Below are positions 17,812-28,763 of a stretch of 64,000 bases of DNA, piece by piece; positions within the stretch are counted from its first letter, which is position 1; each line of letters opens with the position of its first letter. The stretch spans positions 62,001-126,000 of the forward strand of contig NZ_JAVALZ010000006.1 of assembly GCF_030730865.1 (NCBI RefSeq), in the 5' to 3' direction. This DNA is from Uliginosibacterium sp. 31-16. GTDB lineage: Bacteria; Pseudomonadota; Gammaproteobacteria; Burkholderiales; Rhodocyclaceae. The notes under the pieces were generated by a model. The model did not search any database. It had not been told where the DNA came from and worked only from the letters and a program-made list of their open reading frames with translations. The position numbers were made by a program, and so were the translations under genes.

Positions 17812-19491
17812 CTACGTGGCAAGCCGTTTCTGCGCGGCCGATGCGGCTTCGCGAGCACGCTTGGCCTGATCGAGCAGATAGACCTGATAGTCATCCAGAT
17901 CACCTTCAAACGGCTCCACCCCACCATCAGCCACCAGCCAGAATTCATCGCACACTGCGCGCAACAAGGCACGATCATGGCTGACCAGCATTACCGTGCC
18001 TTCAAACTCGTTCAACGCCACGCCCAATGCTTCGCGCGTGGAAAGATCCAGGTGATTGGTCGGTTCATCCAGCAGCAGCAGATTGGGGCGTTGCCACACG
18101 ATCATGCACAGGACAAGGCGCGCCTTCTCGCCACCACTCATGGTGCCGACAGCCTGCTTGACCATGTCGCCGCCGAAGTTGAAGGTACCGAGGAAGGTGC
18201 GCAGTGCCTGCTCGCCGGTGGCCTGACCCGAGCGCAGGCTGGCCGGCAGATCGCGGGCGAGGCGCTGCATGTGCAGCAGCGGCGAGGCTTCCGGGTCCAG
18301 CACGTCAAGTTCCTGCTGGGCGAAGTAGCCGATGTTCAGCCCCTTGCCCTCACTGATCTCGCCGACGATGGGCGCGAGCGCGTGGGCCACGGTTTTCACC
18401 AGCGTGGACTTGCCCTGGCCGTTCGCCCCCAAGATGCCAATGCGCTGACCGGCGAGCACCGAGCGGTTGATGTTCTGGACGATCACGGTCGGCGGCGTAC
18501 CGGCGGGCGCATCGTCCGGCGGCGGATAGCCGAAGCTTGCGCCTAGCATCGAGAGCATTGGGTTCGGCACGTTGTTCGGCTCCTTGAACTCGAAGCTGAA
18601 CTCCGCATCGGCCAGCACCGGCGCGATCTTTTCCATGCGCTCCAGCGCCTTGACGCGGCTCTGCGCCTGCTTGGCCTTGCTGGCCTTGGCCTTGAAGCGG
18701 TCGATGAATTTCTGCAGATGGGCGATCTTGTCGGCCTGTTTGGCGAGCGCCGCGGTCTGCAACGCCATCTGCTCGGCGCGCATGTCCTCGAACCTGCTGT
18801 AGTTGCCGCCGTAGCGGACCAGCTTGGCATTGTCGATATGCAAGGTCACGCCAGTCACCGCATCAAGAAACTCGCGATCATGACTGATTACCACCATCGT
18901 GCCCTCGTAGCGCTTGAGCCAGGCTTCCAGCCACACCAGCGCATCGAGATCCAGGTGATTGGTTGGCTCATCGAGCAACAGCAGGTCGGACGGACACATC
19001 AGCGCACGCGCCAATTGCAGGCGCATGCGCCAGCCACCGGAGAAACTGTTAACTGGCTGGCTCAACTCTGCCGTGCTGAAGCCCAACCCGAGAATCAGCG
19101 CCTGCGCCCGCGCTGGTGCATCGTGCTCGCCTGCGTCATGCAAGGCCATATAGGCGTGCGCCATCGCCATGCCATCATCTCCGGCCTCTGCCGCAGCCAC
19201 TTCGGCCCGCGCAGCCAGCAACACCGTATCGCCTTCAATCACGAAGTCTGTCGCGCTCTGTTCCGTCTCTGGCATATCCTGCGCAACCTGTGCCATCTGC
19301 CATTGGGAAGGGATCGAGAACTCTCCACCATCTTCGTGCAAAGTGCCGTTCAGCAAGGCAAACAGAGAGGATTTTCCTGCCCCGTTGCGTCCAACCAGGC
19401 CCACTTTTTCGCCAGGATTGAGCGTAGCGGACGTGCTGTTCAGCACGATCTTGGTGCCGCGACGCAGCGTTACATTCTTGATGGAAATCAT
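17812..19491 (-). CDS. ABC-F family ATPase (YheS-like)
   Basis: This 559-residue protein has two ABC domains in tandem and no membrane segments, as in ribosome-acting ABC-F proteins. The first domain has Walker A GRNGAGKSS, signature SGGWRMR and Walker B LLLLDEPTNHLD; the second has GANGQGKST, SGGEKAR and the same Walker B. A charged linker near residues 240-290 (KAKASKAKQAQSRVKALERM) separates them. Lengths and motifs resemble E. coli YheS. The ATG at 19491 is preferred to a TTG two codons earlier. Its exact role in translation is not known. Confidence 0.87.
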   Translation of the reverse strand: MISIKNVTLRRGTKIVLNSTSATLNPGEKVGLVGRNGAGKSSLFALLNGTLHEDGGEFSIPSQWQMAQVAQDMPETEQSATDFVIEGDTVLLAARAEVAAAEAGDDGMAMAHAYMALHDAGEHDAPARAQALILGLGFSTAELSQPVNSFSGGWRMRLQLARALMCPSDLLLLDEPTNHLDLDALVWLEAWLKRYEGTMVVISHDREFLDAVTGVTLHIDNAKLVRYGGNYSRFEDMRAEQMALQTAALAKQADKIAHLQKFIDRFKAKASKAKQAQSRVKALERMEKIAPVLADAEFSFEFKEPNNVPNPMLSMLGASFGYPPPDDAPAGTPPTVIVQNINRSVLAGQRIGILGANGQGKSTLVKTVAHALAPIVGEISEGKGLNIGYFAQQELDVLDPEASPLLHMQRLARDLPASLRSGQATGEQALRTFLGTFNFGGDMVKQAVGTMSGGEKARLVLCMIVWQRPNLLLLDEPTNHLDLSTREALGVALNEFEGTVMLVSHDRALLRAVCDEFWLVADGGVEPFEGDLDDYQVYLLDQAKRAREAASAAQKRLAT

Positions 19492-19555
19492 GCGCAAGCC
19501 GGAACTGGATTTGCCCGACGGATCGCCGTGACAAACAGGTTGAACAGCAGAAACA

Positions 19556-19583
19556 AAAAGGCCACTCCGGAGAGTGGCCTTTT
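19556..19583 (-). terminator. Terminator after tRNA-Pro
   Basis: AAAAGGCCACTC and GAGTGGCCTTTT pair around a CGGA loop. The minus strand runs on as TTTTTGTTTC, so it ends the tRNA-Pro transcript before the ABC-F gene. Confidence 0.85.
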
Positions 19584-19595
19584 GCTTGAATCAAT

Positions 19596-19673
<78 letters not shown>

Positions 19674-19738
19674 CACAGAAGCAAGATTATAGCAGGGCAG
19701 CAAAATTACGCCAGACGCCCATGCAGATTTTTTATGGC

Positions 19739-20113
19739 TCAGGCCCTGAGAATTGCCAGTACCGCTTCCAGCTCTTCACGCAAGTGAGCTGAACTGGCCT
19801 TGCCACGCTCCACGATCTCTGCGGTTTCCCGCTTGAGAATCTGGTATTCCTCCAGCCGGTTGCGTGCGCCACTGATGGTAAAGCCTTCGCTATACAACAA
19901 CTCACGGATCCGCCGTACCAGCAGAACTTCATGGCGCTGGTAATAACGCCGGTTGCCCGTTCGCTTGACCGGCTTGAGCTGGGTGAACTCCTGCTCCCAA
20001 TAGCGCAACACATGCGGCTTCACCGCACATAGTTCGCTCACCTCGCCAATCGTGAAATACCGTTTGGCAGGGATCGGGGGCAACTCACCGACATCTTCAA
20101 GCTGGCTGTCCAT
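19739..20113 (-). CDS. MerR-family transcriptional regulator
   Basis: This 124-residue protein has an N-terminal MerR winged helix ([22 protein letters not shown]) followed by [20 protein letters not shown] and a C-terminal coiled-coil region. No cysteine-rich effector site is present, so it is not a metal sensor of the classic type. Small MerR proteins beside ihfA are common in beta- and gammaproteobacteria, and their targets are mostly unknown. The ATG at 20113 overlaps the end of ihfA by 17 bases, so the two are co-translated. Confidence 0.86.
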   Translation of the reverse strand: MDSQLEDVGELPPIPAKRYFTIGEVSELCAVKPHVLRYWEQEFTQLKPVKRTGNRRYYQRHEVLLVRRIRELLYSEGFTISGARNRLEEYQILKRETAEIVERGKASSAHLREELEAVLAILRA

Positions 20114-20417
20114 CACTCAACTGTTCAACCGTTGTCTTCAGTTTCTGGCTGGCATGGAATGTGACCACACGCCGGGCCGTAATGGGAATTTCCTCTCCAG
20201 TCTTCGGGTTGCGACCCGGCCGCTGGGGCTTGTCACGCAACTGAAAATTACCGAAACCGGAAAGTTTCACTTCTTCGCCACGTTCCAGCGCATTGCGGAT
20301 TTCGTCGAAGAAGCCTTCTACCATATCCTTGGCTTCGCGTTTGTTCAAGCCGACCCGATCAAAGAGCAGATCCGCCAATTCGGCCTTGGTCAGTGTCGCA
20401 GCAGAATTCTTGTTCAT
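20097..20417 (-). CDS. ihfA: Integration host factor subunit alpha
   Basis: This 106-residue nucleoid protein bends DNA as a heterodimer with IhfB. It shows the HU/IHF fold with the DNA-binding arm [20 protein letters not shown] and the intercalating Pro. The N terminus ([27 protein letters not shown]) is typical of the alpha chain. The ATG at 20417 is one base after the pheT stop. The pheST-ihfA order is conserved across proteobacteria. Confidence 0.95.
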   Translation of the reverse strand: MNKNSAATLTKAELADLLFDRVGLNKREAKDMVEGFFDEIRNALERGEEVKLSGFGNFQLRDKPQRPGRNPKTGEEIPITARRVVTFHASQKLKTTVEQLSDGQPA

Positions 20418-20418
20418 T

Positions 20419-22794
20419 TCAGGCACGCAGGCGTCCCCCCAACTCTCGCTCGGCAGCGCTGATCAGCGTCCGCATCGCGTTATCGATTTCAGTCTCTTCC
20501 AAGGTGCGCTCAGCATGCTGGAGCATCACCCTCAACGCAATGCTCTTCTGATCCGGTTCGATACCTTTGCCCGAATAAACATCAAAAACGGCGACTTCAC
20601 GCACAATTCCAGTCGCAGCAGACCGCAACACCGACAACAAGACATCTGCCGTTACAGTATTGCCAACGACCAGCGCCAGATCGCGCATGACCGCCGGATG
20701 ACGAGGCAATTCGGCAAACGAGGGCACACCTGCGGCCAGCACCTGCTCAAGATCCAGTTCAAAAAGCACCGGAGCAGAAACCAGATCGTAACGTTGTACC
20801 AGAGCTGGATGCAGTTCACCCATGAAGCCTGTCACAGTCCCATCTACTTTGACCGCCGCCGAGCGGCCCGGATGAAAGGCGGGATGTTTATCAGCGACAA
20901 ATTCGGCACGACCACCCAGCAACAACTCGACATCGCGCTTTACATCATAGAAATCAACACGGCGCGAAGTCTGCCCCCACTGCTCAGGAGCGGCCGGCCC
21001 CCACGCCAGGCCCGCCACGCGCACAGGCTGCGAGTAGCCCGAGACCGGTAAGCCTGCAGCATCCTTGGCAAAACAACGCCCGACTTCGAACAGACGCACG
21101 CGGCTGGCGCGGCGACGCTGGTTGGCGCTCAAAGCCCCTACCAGACCGCCGACAAGGCTGGAGCGCATCACACTCATCTGACTGGCGATGGGATTGGCCA
21201 ACTTGACCGGATCGACATTGCCGGCGAAGTCACGCTCCCACGCCTCTTCAACAAAAGCGTAGCTGATGACCTCCTGATAATCCTGAGCCGCCAGCTGGCG
21301 GCGCAGCCGGTGCACCGGACGTGTGGCTTCGGTACTGGCCAGCATCATTGCCGGGCCCTTGGGCGGCAGCGGCTGGATGTTGTCGTAGCCATACACGCGC
21401 GCCACCTCTTCGATCAGATCTTCCTCGATCTCGATATCGAAGCGGTAGCTGGGCGGGATCACCTGAAGAGCCGCGCCAGCATTGGCTGTGCACATACCCA
21501 GGCGGGAGAGTGAGGCCAGCATTGCCTCATCAGACACCTCGAAGCCCAGCACCTTGCGCGCACGATCCGGGCGGAAATTCACGGCCTTGCGCTGCGGCAG
21601 ATGCACAGCCGATGCTGCCTCCACCACCGGACCCGCAGCAGCACCACAGATCTCGACGATCAGCTGGCTGGCACGCGCCATGGCACGCTGAGCAAGTTCG
21701 AAATCCACGCCGCGTTCGTAACGATGCGAGGCATCGGACGAAAAGTTCAATGCACGAGCACGCCCCACAATGGCGTCCGGCTGGAAGAAGGCTGACTCCA
21801 GGAAAATCTCGGTCGTGTCGTCCGACACGCCAGTGTCTTCACCGCCCATCACACCGGCCAGCGCCAGTGCACGGGCTTCATCGGCGATCAGCAGCATGTT
21901 GGCCGCTGGCTCGATTTCCTGCCCGTTCAGCAAGGTGAGCTTTTCACCGGCTTGCGGCCAGCGCACATGAATGGCACCCGAAAGCTTCGCGTTGTCGAAG
22001 GCATGCAGCGGCTGGCCGAGTTCCAGCATCACGTAGTTGGTGATGTCGACCACGGCGCTGATCGAGCGCACGCCACAGCGCTCAAGACGCGCTTTCATCC
22101 AGTCCGGCGTCGCGGCCTTGGCGTTAACGCCGGTAAAAATCCGGCCGCAGTAACGCGGGCAGGCTTCCGGCGCATCCAGCACGACGCTGCGCTGCTGCGC
22201 GTGGCTCACCGCCACATCCAGCGGTGCGGTCAGCGTGGCCGGCGTACCCGTCAGCGCTGCCAGCTCACGCGCCACACCAGCCAGACTCAGACAGTCGGCA
22301 CGGTTCGGGGTGAGCTTGATGGTTATCTTCTTGTCATCGAGCGCGAGGTATTCGCGGATGCTGGCCCCTACCGGCGCATCGGCCGGCAACACCAGCAGCC
22401 CGTCGTGATCCTGACTCATACCCAGCTCATCGGCCGAACACATCATGCCGAAGGACTCCATGCCACGCAGCTTGGCAGGCTTGATCTCGAAGCCGGGCAG
22501 CTTGGCGCCCACCATCGCGCACGGGGCTTTCATGCCTTCAACAACATTGGGCGCACCGCACACGATCTGCAGCAGCTCGCCCCGCCCCACATCCACGCGG
22601 CATACGCGCAGCTTGTCGGCATTCGGGTGCTTCTCGAAGGACACGATCTGCGCCACGACCACACTGGTAAAGGGCGGCGCAACGGCTTCGACCTCTTCGA
22701 CTTCAAGGCCTGCCATGGTCAGCAGATGGCACAACTCTTCGGAGTTGAGCGGCGGATTACACAGGGCACGAAGCCATTGTTCGGAAAACTGCAT
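20419..22794 (-). CDS. pheT: Phenylalanine--tRNA ligase beta subunit
   Basis: This 791-residue subunit pairs with PheS as an alpha2-beta2 enzyme that charges tRNA-Phe. The N-terminal EMAP-like tRNA-binding domain ([20 protein letters not shown]) is followed by the B3/B4 editing domains, the B5 domain and a C-terminal anticodon-binding (FDX-ACB) domain containing FDVYSGKGI. Length is normal for the family. It follows pheS after 52 bp. Confidence 0.95.
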   Translation of the reverse strand: MQFSEQWLRALCNPPLNSEELCHLLTMAGLEVEEVEAVAPPFTSVVVAQIVSFEKHPNADKLRVCRVDVGRGELLQIVCGAPNVVEGMKAPCAMVGAKLPGFEIKPAKLRGMESFGMMCSADELGMSQDHDGLLVLPADAPVGASIREYLALDDKKITIKLTPNRADCLSLAGVARELAALTGTPATLTAPLDVAVSHAQQRSVVLDAPEACPRYCGRIFTGVNAKAATPDWMKARLERCGVRSISAVVDITNYVMLELGQPLHAFDNAKLSGAIHVRWPQAGEKLTLLNGQEIEPAANMLLIADEARALALAGVMGGEDTGVSDDTTEIFLESAFFQPDAIVGRARALNFSSDASHRYERGVDFELAQRAMARASQLIVEICGAAAGPVVEAASAVHLPQRKAVNFRPDRARKVLGFEVSDEAMLASLSRLGMCTANAGAALQVIPPSYRFDIEIEEDLIEEVARVYGYDNIQPLPPKGPAMMLASTEATRPVHRLRRQLAAQDYQEVISYAFVEEAWERDFAGNVDPVKLANPIASQMSVMRSSLVGGLVGALSANQRRRASRVRLFEVGRCFAKDAAGLPVSGYSQPVRVAGLAWGPAAPEQWGQTSRRVDFYDVKRDVELLLGGRAEFVADKHPAFHPGRSAAVKVDGTVTGFMGELHPALVQRYDLVSAPVLFELDLEQVLAAGVPSFAELPRHPAVMRDLALVVGNTVTADVLLSVLRSAATGIVREVAVFDVYSGKGIEPDQKSIALRVMLQHAERTLEETEIDNAMRTLISAAERELGGRLRA

Positions 22795-22846
22795 GATGTG
22801 AGATTTCTATATAGAAGAGCACACAGAAGAATCGCTGTCGGCCGAC

Positions 22847-23917
<1,071 letters not shown>

Positions 23918-23941
23918 CTAGCGGCACGCCTACGGTAAAGC

Positions 23942-23969
23942 AAAAAAAAGGAGGCCTGCGCCTCCTTTT
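23942..23969 (-). terminator. Terminator between rplT and pheS
   Basis: AAAAGGAGGC (23946-23955) pairs with GCCTCCTTTT (23960-23969) around CTGC, and eight T follow on the minus strand. No Phe-rich leader peptide is seen between rplT and pheS, so this looks like a plain terminator and not a pheM-type attenuator. Confidence 0.82.
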
Positions 23970-23985
23970 CGTCCTGCAGCGCGAC

Positions 23986-24345
23986 TTAGGCTCCGAGTTG
24001 CGCCTTGGCCTGATTGGCCAGAGCAGCAAATGCGGGCTTGTCGAACACGGCCAGATCAGCCAGCACCTTGCGGTCGACTTCAATCGCAGCCTTCTTCAGA
24101 CCGTTCATGAAACGGCTATAGGTCAGACCCAGTTCGCGAGCCGCTGCGTTGATACGAGCGATCCACAGGGTGCGGAACTGACGCTTGCGCTGACGACGGT
24201 CGCGGTAAGCGTACTGACCAGCTTTCATCACCGCTTCTTTGGCGATGCGGTATACATTCTTGCGACGGCCGCGGTAACCCTTGGCTTTGTCGAGGACTTT
24301 CTTGTGACGGGCGCGTGCCGTTACACCACGTTTAACGCGAGGCAT
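23986..24345 (-). CDS. rplT: 50S ribosomal protein L20
   Basis: This 119-residue basic protein has the L20 N terminus ([21 protein letters not shown]) and the conserved [21 protein letters not shown]. It binds 23S rRNA early in assembly and in many bacteria represses its own operon. AGGAGA precedes the ATG, 16 bp after rpmI. Confidence 0.97.
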   Translation of the reverse strand: MPRVKRGVTARARHKKVLDKAKGYRGRRKNVYRIAKEAVMKAGQYAYRDRRQRKRQFRTLWIARINAAARELGLTYSRFMNGLKKAAIEVDRKVLADLAVFDKPAFAALANQAKAQLGA

Positions 24346-24361
24346 TTATTTATCTCCTGAT

Positions 24362-24559
24362 TCAAGCGTAAGGCATCATCGCGGTAACGCGTGCCGTATC
24401 GGTTTCGTGAACAGCGTGGACACCACGCAGTTGACGCTTGGACTTGGTAGTCTTCTTGGTCAGGATGTGGCGCTTGAACGCGGAACCGCGTTTCACGCTG
24501 CCACCGGCGCGAACCTTGAAGCGCTTGGCGGCGCCACTCTTGGTTTTCATCTTCGGCAT
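24362..24559 (-). CDS. rpmI: 50S ribosomal protein L35
   Basis: This 65-residue basic protein matches L35 by [15 protein letters not shown] at the start and [18 protein letters not shown] in the middle. GGAG precedes the ATG. A structured 144-bp leader separates it from infC. Confidence 0.97.
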   Translation of the reverse strand: MPKMKTKSGAAKRFKVRAGGSVKRGSAFKRHILTKKTTKSKRQLRGVHAVHETDTARVTAMMPYA

Positions 24560-24593
24560 TGCTAACTCCAGATATTGGATATGACGCCTGGTG

Positions 24594-24670
24594 ACTCCTG
24601 ACGGAGTGCTTCAACTACCAAGGCACCACTTGTTTTGCAGCAGGGATCAAACTTCGATCAGGGCTGCTGC
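24594..24670 (-). promoter_or_regulatory. Structured leader between infC and rpmI, candidate L20 translational operator
   Basis: The 144-bp gap before rpmI holds two clear inverted repeats: GCAGCAG (24637-24643) with CTGCTGC (24664-24670), enclosing a further GATC/GATC pair, and ACTCC (24594-24598) with GGAGT (24603-24607). In E. coli, L20 represses rpmI-rplT through RNA structure in this same interval. By position and pairing this leader could do the same; the match to the L20 recognition site was not tested. Confidence 0.45.
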
Positions 24671-24703
24671 GCCCCCGCCACCGTCTTGCGACAGCCGCAA
24701 AAA

Positions 24704-25228
24704 TCAACTCTTCTTCTTCGGCGCCACGACCATGATCAACTGGCGCCCTTCCAGCTTCGGAAACTGCTCCACCACGATCAGCTCGCCCAAGTCAGCCTTG
24801 ATGCGCTCAAGCTGCCGAATACCGAATTCCTGGTGGGCCATTTCACGGCCGCGATAGCGCAGGGTCACCTTGACCTTGTCGCCCTCTTCCAGGAAGCGCG
24901 TCATGTTGCGCATCTTGATCTGGTAATCGTTTTCATCAGTCCCCGGACGAAGTTTCACTTCCTTCACCTGGATCTGCTTCTGCTTGAGCTTGGCTTCGTG
25001 GGCCCGCTTCTGCTCCTGGTACTTGAACTTGCCGTAGTCCATCAGACGACAAACCGGCGGTTTGGCCTGCGGCGCAATCTCCACCAGATCCACACCGGCC
25101 TCTTCGGCCATGGCCAATGCCTGCAGCGTCGGCACAATGCCTAGTTGTTCGCCGTCTTCCCCTGCCAGCCGCACCTCGGGAACACTGATTTCCCGGTTGA
25201 TGCGATGTGCGTTCTTTTCCTGAGCGAT
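24704..25228 (-). CDS. infC: Translation initiation factor IF-3, probable ATC start
   Basis: IF-3 keeps ribosomal subunits apart and proofreads start-codon selection. The protein (174 residues from the chosen start) has the family core [21 protein letters not shown] and [18 protein letters not shown] and ends VVAPKKKS. There is no ATG or GTG near the expected N terminus. The best reading is ATC at 25226-25228, nine bases after GGAG, giving [18 protein letters not shown] at 25243 is the only conventional alternative, but it overlaps the GGAG site. Rare AUU/AUC starts are known for infC and allow IF-3 to repress itself. Confidence 0.9.
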   Translation of the reverse strand: MAQEKNAHRINREISVPEVRLAGEDGEQLGIVPTLQALAMAEEAGVDLVEIAPQAKPPVCRLMDYGKFKYQEQKRAHEAKLKQKQIQVKEVKLRPGTDENDYQIKMRNMTRFLEEGDKVKVTLRYRGREMAHQEFGIRQLERIKADLGELIVVEQFPKLEGRQLIMVVAPKKKS

Positions 25229-25262
25229 GGTGATTATCTCCAAAAAAACAATAAAACCGAGG

Positions 25263-27173
25263 CTAGGCTTCGCGGCTCTTCAGCTCGCTTTGCCAGCGCT
25301 CGACCAATTCCGTGATGGACATTTGCCCCAGATCCTGACCGCCGCGGACGCGAACCGCGACCTTGCCGGCTTCTTTTTCCTTGTCGCCGACAACCAGCAG
25401 GTAGGGCAGCTTTTGCAAGCTATGTTCGCGGATTTTATAGTTAATTTTCTCATTCCGCAAATCCGACTCGACCCGGAAGCCCTGCGCGCGCAATTGCGCA
25501 ACCAGATCAGCCACGTAATCAGCCTGCGCTTCCGAGATATTCAGCACCACCGCCTGGGTCGGCGCCAGCCACAGCGGGAAGGCACCGCCGTGGTTTTCGA
25601 TCAGAATCCCAAGGAACCGCTCCAGCGAACCAAGGATCGCACGGTGCAGCATGACCGGACGCTTGCGGGTATTGTCTTCCGCCACGTACTCGGCATCCAG
25701 GCGCTCAGGCAGAACGAAGTCGAGCTGGATCGTGCCGCACTGCCAGGAGCGACCCAGCGCATCCTTGATGTGATATTCGACCTTGGGACCGTAGAAAGCC
25801 CCCTCACCCGGCAGCTCTTCCCACTCCTTGCCTGATGCTTTCAATGCATTTCGCAGACCTTCTTCAGCCTTGTCCCAGATTTCGTCGGAGCCCGCACGCT
25901 TTTCAGGGCGCAGCGCCAGCTTCACGGCCACGTTGTTGAAGCCAAAATCCTTGTACACACTCATCAGCAGTGCATCGAAAGCCATGGCTTCGGATTCGAT
26001 CTGGTCTTCAGTGGCGAAGATGTGCGCATCATCCTGCACGAAGCCACGCACGCGCATCAGGCCATGCAGCGCGCCAGACGGCTCGTTGCGATGACAGGAG
26101 CCGAATTCAGCCAGGCGCAACGGCAGGTCACGATAGGAGCGCAAACCGTGATTGAAGATCTGCACGTGACCCGGGCAGTTCATGGGCTTCACCGCGTAGT
26201 CGCGCTTCTCGGACTCGGTGGTGAACATGTTGTCGCGGTAGTTTTCCCAGTGGCCGGACTTTTCCCACAGAGTGCGGTCCATCACCATCGGCGTGCGCAC
26301 TTCCTGGTAGCCCGCCTCATTCAGGCGTGCGCGCATGTACTGTTCGACGGCCTGCCACAGAGTCCAGCCTTTCGGGTGCCAGAACACCATGCCCGGCGCT
26401 TCGTCCTGCAGATGGAACAGGTCCAGCTGCTTGCCGACGCGGCGGTGGTCGCGCTTTTCAGCCTCTTCCAGCATGTGCAGATAGGCTTCCAGTTCTTCCT
26501 TCTTGGCCCAGGCCGTGCCGTAGATGCGCTGCAGCTGTGCATTCTTGGCGTCGCCGCGCCAGTAGGCGCCCGCAACCTTCATCAGCTTGAAAAACTTGAG
26601 CTTGCCGGTAGACGGCACGTGCGGGCCGCGACACAGATCGATGAAGTCGCCTTCGCGGTACAAGGAAATGGTTTGCCCGGCCGGAATCGCCTCAATCAGT
26701 TCGGCCTTGTACTTCTCACCCATACCAAGGAAGAACTGGATCGCCGCGTCGCGCTCCATCTCCTCGCGGCTGATGGCGACATCCTTCTTCGCCAGCTCGC
26801 CCATGCGCTTTTCGATGGCTTCGAGATCTTCCGGCGTAAACGGGCGCGAGTAAGCGAAATCGTAATAAAAGCCGTGCTCGATGACCGGACCGATGGTGAC
26901 CTGCGCTTCCGGGAACAGTTCTTTCACCGCATACGCCAGCAAGTGCGCAGTGGAGTGACGAATGACTTCAAGGCCATCGACATCCTTTTCGGTCACGATC
27001 GCCAGATTGGCGTCAGCAGCCATCACGTACGAAGTATCAACCAGCTGGCCATTCACCTTGCCGGCCAATGCAGCCTTGGCCAAGCCCGCGCCAATCGAGG
27101 CGGCAACCTGTGCAACCGAAACAGGCGCATCGAAGCTGCGGACGGAACCATCGGGAAGCGTGATATTCGGCAT
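25263..27173 (-). CDS. thrS: Threonine--tRNA ligase
   Basis: This 636-residue class II synthetase has the full ThrRS layout: N-terminal TGS domain ([16 protein letters not shown]), the editing domain with the HSTAH metal motif, the catalytic domain with the zinc-site Cys in [10 protein letters not shown] and motif 2 [20 protein letters not shown], and a C-terminal anticodon-binding domain ([11 protein letters not shown]). The ATG at 27173 has AAAGAGG upstream; a 23-codon extension would run into the tRNA-Val terminator. infC follows after 34 bp. Confidence 0.96.
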   Translation of the reverse strand: MPNITLPDGSVRSFDAPVSVAQVAASIGAGLAKAALAGKVNGQLVDTSYVMAADANLAIVTEKDVDGLEVIRHSTAHLLAYAVKELFPEAQVTIGPVIEHGFYYDFAYSRPFTPEDLEAIEKRMGELAKKDVAISREEMERDAAIQFFLGMGEKYKAELIEAIPAGQTISLYREGDFIDLCRGPHVPSTGKLKFFKLMKVAGAYWRGDAKNAQLQRIYGTAWAKKEELEAYLHMLEEAEKRDHRRVGKQLDLFHLQDEAPGMVFWHPKGWTLWQAVEQYMRARLNEAGYQEVRTPMVMDRTLWEKSGHWENYRDNMFTTESEKRDYAVKPMNCPGHVQIFNHGLRSYRDLPLRLAEFGSCHRNEPSGALHGLMRVRGFVQDDAHIFATEDQIESEAMAFDALLMSVYKDFGFNNVAVKLALRPEKRAGSDEIWDKAEEGLRNALKASGKEWEELPGEGAFYGPKVEYHIKDALGRSWQCGTIQLDFVLPERLDAEYVAEDNTRKRPVMLHRAILGSLERFLGILIENHGGAFPLWLAPTQAVVLNISEAQADYVADLVAQLRAQGFRVESDLRNEKINYKIREHSLQKLPYLLVVGDKEKEAGKVAVRVRGGQDLGQMSITELVERWQSELKSREA

Positions 27174-27208
27174 TGCAGGCCTCTTTCCAGAAAGGGCAAA
27201 AACAGGGC

Positions 27209-27239
27209 AAAAAAAAAGTGCGGACTTAGCCGCACTTTT
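27209..27239 (-). terminator. Terminator after tRNA-Val
   Basis: AAAAGTGCGG (27214-27223) pairs with CCGCACTTTT (27230-27239), and the minus strand continues with a nine-base T run. It lies between tRNA-Val and thrS. Confidence 0.85.
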
Positions 27240-27337
27240 CAATTTTTACCAAATCGGGGACGCGCGGCGCTGAACGCTCAGAAAGCAATCATTACCGTGC
27301 GAGTTCGAAACATATTTAATCCCCGCTTCAGGAATTT

Positions 27338-27414
27338 TGGTAGGCGCGATTGGACTCGAACCAACGACCCCCACCATGTCAAGGTGGTGCTCTAACCAGC
27401 TGAGCTACGCGCCT
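27338..27414 (-). tRNA. tRNA-Val(GAC)
   Basis: A 77-nt cloverleaf with acceptor AGGCGCG/CGCGCCT, D arm TAGCTCAGCTGGTTAGAGCA, anticodon stem CCACC/GGTGG around TTGACAT (anticodon GAC), T loop TTCGAGT and an encoded CCA. It lies upstream of thrS. Confidence 0.95.
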
Positions 27415-27569
27415 GAAGAGCTGCGCATTATAGCGACGTTTTTTGATGTGTCAAAGGATTTGCCACGGTTTTTTCCATTTCCTCCTCCGCAGCCCGGATA
27501 TCGGATGCCGCGCCATCCACCTTCATGATCGCCTACACTGCAGAAATCCGACCCTTTCAGGAGCCTGAA

Positions 27570-28016
27570 ATGAAAGCCCTACTTGGACTGCTCGCCCTTG
27601 TTGCTGCCAGCTTGTTGCTGGCGGCCTGCGCCAGCACGAAGTTTTATCCGCACGAAAGCCGCGACAACAGCTACATGGGCAAGGGTGGCTCCCGCTTCAC
27701 CACGGAAGGGATGGATGTGTGGTTCATTGGCGAGCCGGATCGCAAATACATGATCCTTGGCTACATCGAGGATGAGTTCAACCCAGCCGTCGATGAGCGT
27801 CATCAGAGCGTATCTGACGCCGTACTGAAAAAGGCGCGCGAGATTGGCGCTGACGCACTGATCGAAGTCGTTACCCAGACGCGCACCGGCAGCAGCATCT
27901 CTACCGGTGGCATGTTTGGCGGCCGTCACAGCGGCGTAGGCATGGGCATAGGTTTCGGCGTCCCGCTCAGCGAGCAGAAAAACGCCCGTTACACGGCGAT
28001 CCGGTATCTGAACTAA
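27570..28016 (+). CDS. Small lipoprotein of unknown function
   Basis: This 148-residue protein has a lipoprotein signal ending LLLAAC and then a soluble domain with HQSVSDAVLKKAREIGADALIEVVTQ, a pattern like the YbjQ/DUF4156 group of heavy-metal-binding-like and lipoprotein folds that often read ARxxGADAxI. A Gly-rich stretch (TGGMFGGRHSGVGMGIGFG) lies near the C terminus. CAGGAG sits six bases before the ATG. I do not recognise a specific function. It is a single gene between tRNA-Val and orn. Confidence 0.75.
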   Translation: MKALLGLLALVAASLLLAACASTKFYPHESRDNSYMGKGGSRFTTEGMDVWFIGEPDRKYMILGYIEDEFNPAVDERHQSVSDAVLKKAREIGADALIEVVTQTRTGSSISTGGMFGGRHSGVGMGIGFGVPLSEQKNARYTAIRYLN

Positions 28017-28022
28017 GTTCTC

Positions 28023-28132
28023 TGGAGACCCGCACCGGGCGGACCTCTTCAGAGAGGCTGCCTGAAAAGCCTCGGGCAGCAAGGCTTTTCAGGCCAGCGC
28101 CTTGCAGAGCAAGGCAGGACGCGGCTCTTCAG
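28023..28132 (-). repeat. Dispersed intergenic element, copy 4, starting at the orn stop codon
   Basis: About 110 bp. Read on the minus strand it begins CTGAAGAGCCGCGTCCTGCC, and the TGA is the orn stop codon (28129-28131). The far end reads CCGGTGCGGGTCTCC. The centre holds a further inverted repeat, GCCTGAAAAGCC with GGCTTTTCAGGC. It fills the whole gap to the convergent lipoprotein gene and may serve as a terminator. Confidence 0.7.
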
Positions 28133-28680
28133 GCAGGCAACTTCAGGAAGTTGTCACGGTAATAGCGCAATTCTTCAATCGACTCGCGAATATCCGCCAG
28201 CGCGGTGTGCGCTTCGCTCTTCTTCACGCCCGCCAGCACCGGCGGATTCCAGCGCCGCGCCAGCTCCTTCAGGGTGCTGACATCGATGTTGCGGTAGTGG
28301 AAATACGCCTCCAGCGTCGGCATGTAGCGCGCCATGAAGCGGCGATCCTGACCGATGGTGTTGCCGCACATCGGCGTCGTGCGCTTGGGCACCCACTGCG
28401 CCATCCACTCCAGATACAGGGCTTCAGCGGCGGCTTCGTCGGTGGTCGAAGCGCGCACGCGCTCGATCAGGCCGGATTTGCCGTGGGTGTTCTTGTTCCA
28501 GTCGTCCATCGCATCCAGCGTCGCCTCAGATTGATGCACCACGACCACCGGGCTCTCGGCCAGCACGTTGAGATTCACGTCGGTGACGATCATGGCGATC
28601 TCGATGATGCGGTCCGTGTCCGGCTCCAGTCCGGTCATCTCCATATCCAGCCAGACGAGGTTGTTTGCATCCTGTGCCAT
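28129..28680 (-). CDS. orn: Oligoribonuclease
   Basis: This 183-residue 3'-5' exoribonuclease degrades dinucleotides and very short RNAs, including pGpG from cyclic di-GMP breakdown. The DEDD active site can be followed: D12 and E14 ([11 protein letters not shown]), the central Asp in [11 protein letters not shown] and the final His-Asp in [19 protein letters not shown] precedes the ATG. It is divergent from the M48 peptidase gene; orn, M48 peptidase and rsgA commonly sit together in betaproteobacteria. Confidence 0.95.
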   Translation of the reverse strand: MAQDANNLVWLDMEMTGLEPDTDRIIEIAMIVTDVNLNVLAESPVVVVHQSEATLDAMDDWNKNTHGKSGLIERVRASTTDEAAAEALYLEWMAQWVPKRTTPMCGNTIGQDRRFMARYMPTLEAYFHYRNIDVSTLKELARRWNPPVLAGVKKSEAHTALADIRESIEELRYYRDNFLKLPA

Positions 28681-28763
28681 ATAATTCCTTAGCGTTCGTG
28701 ATTGGCCGGCATTTTCGCACGCGCCCGCAGGATCGCCACTACCCGAAAGACGACCGCCCCTCC

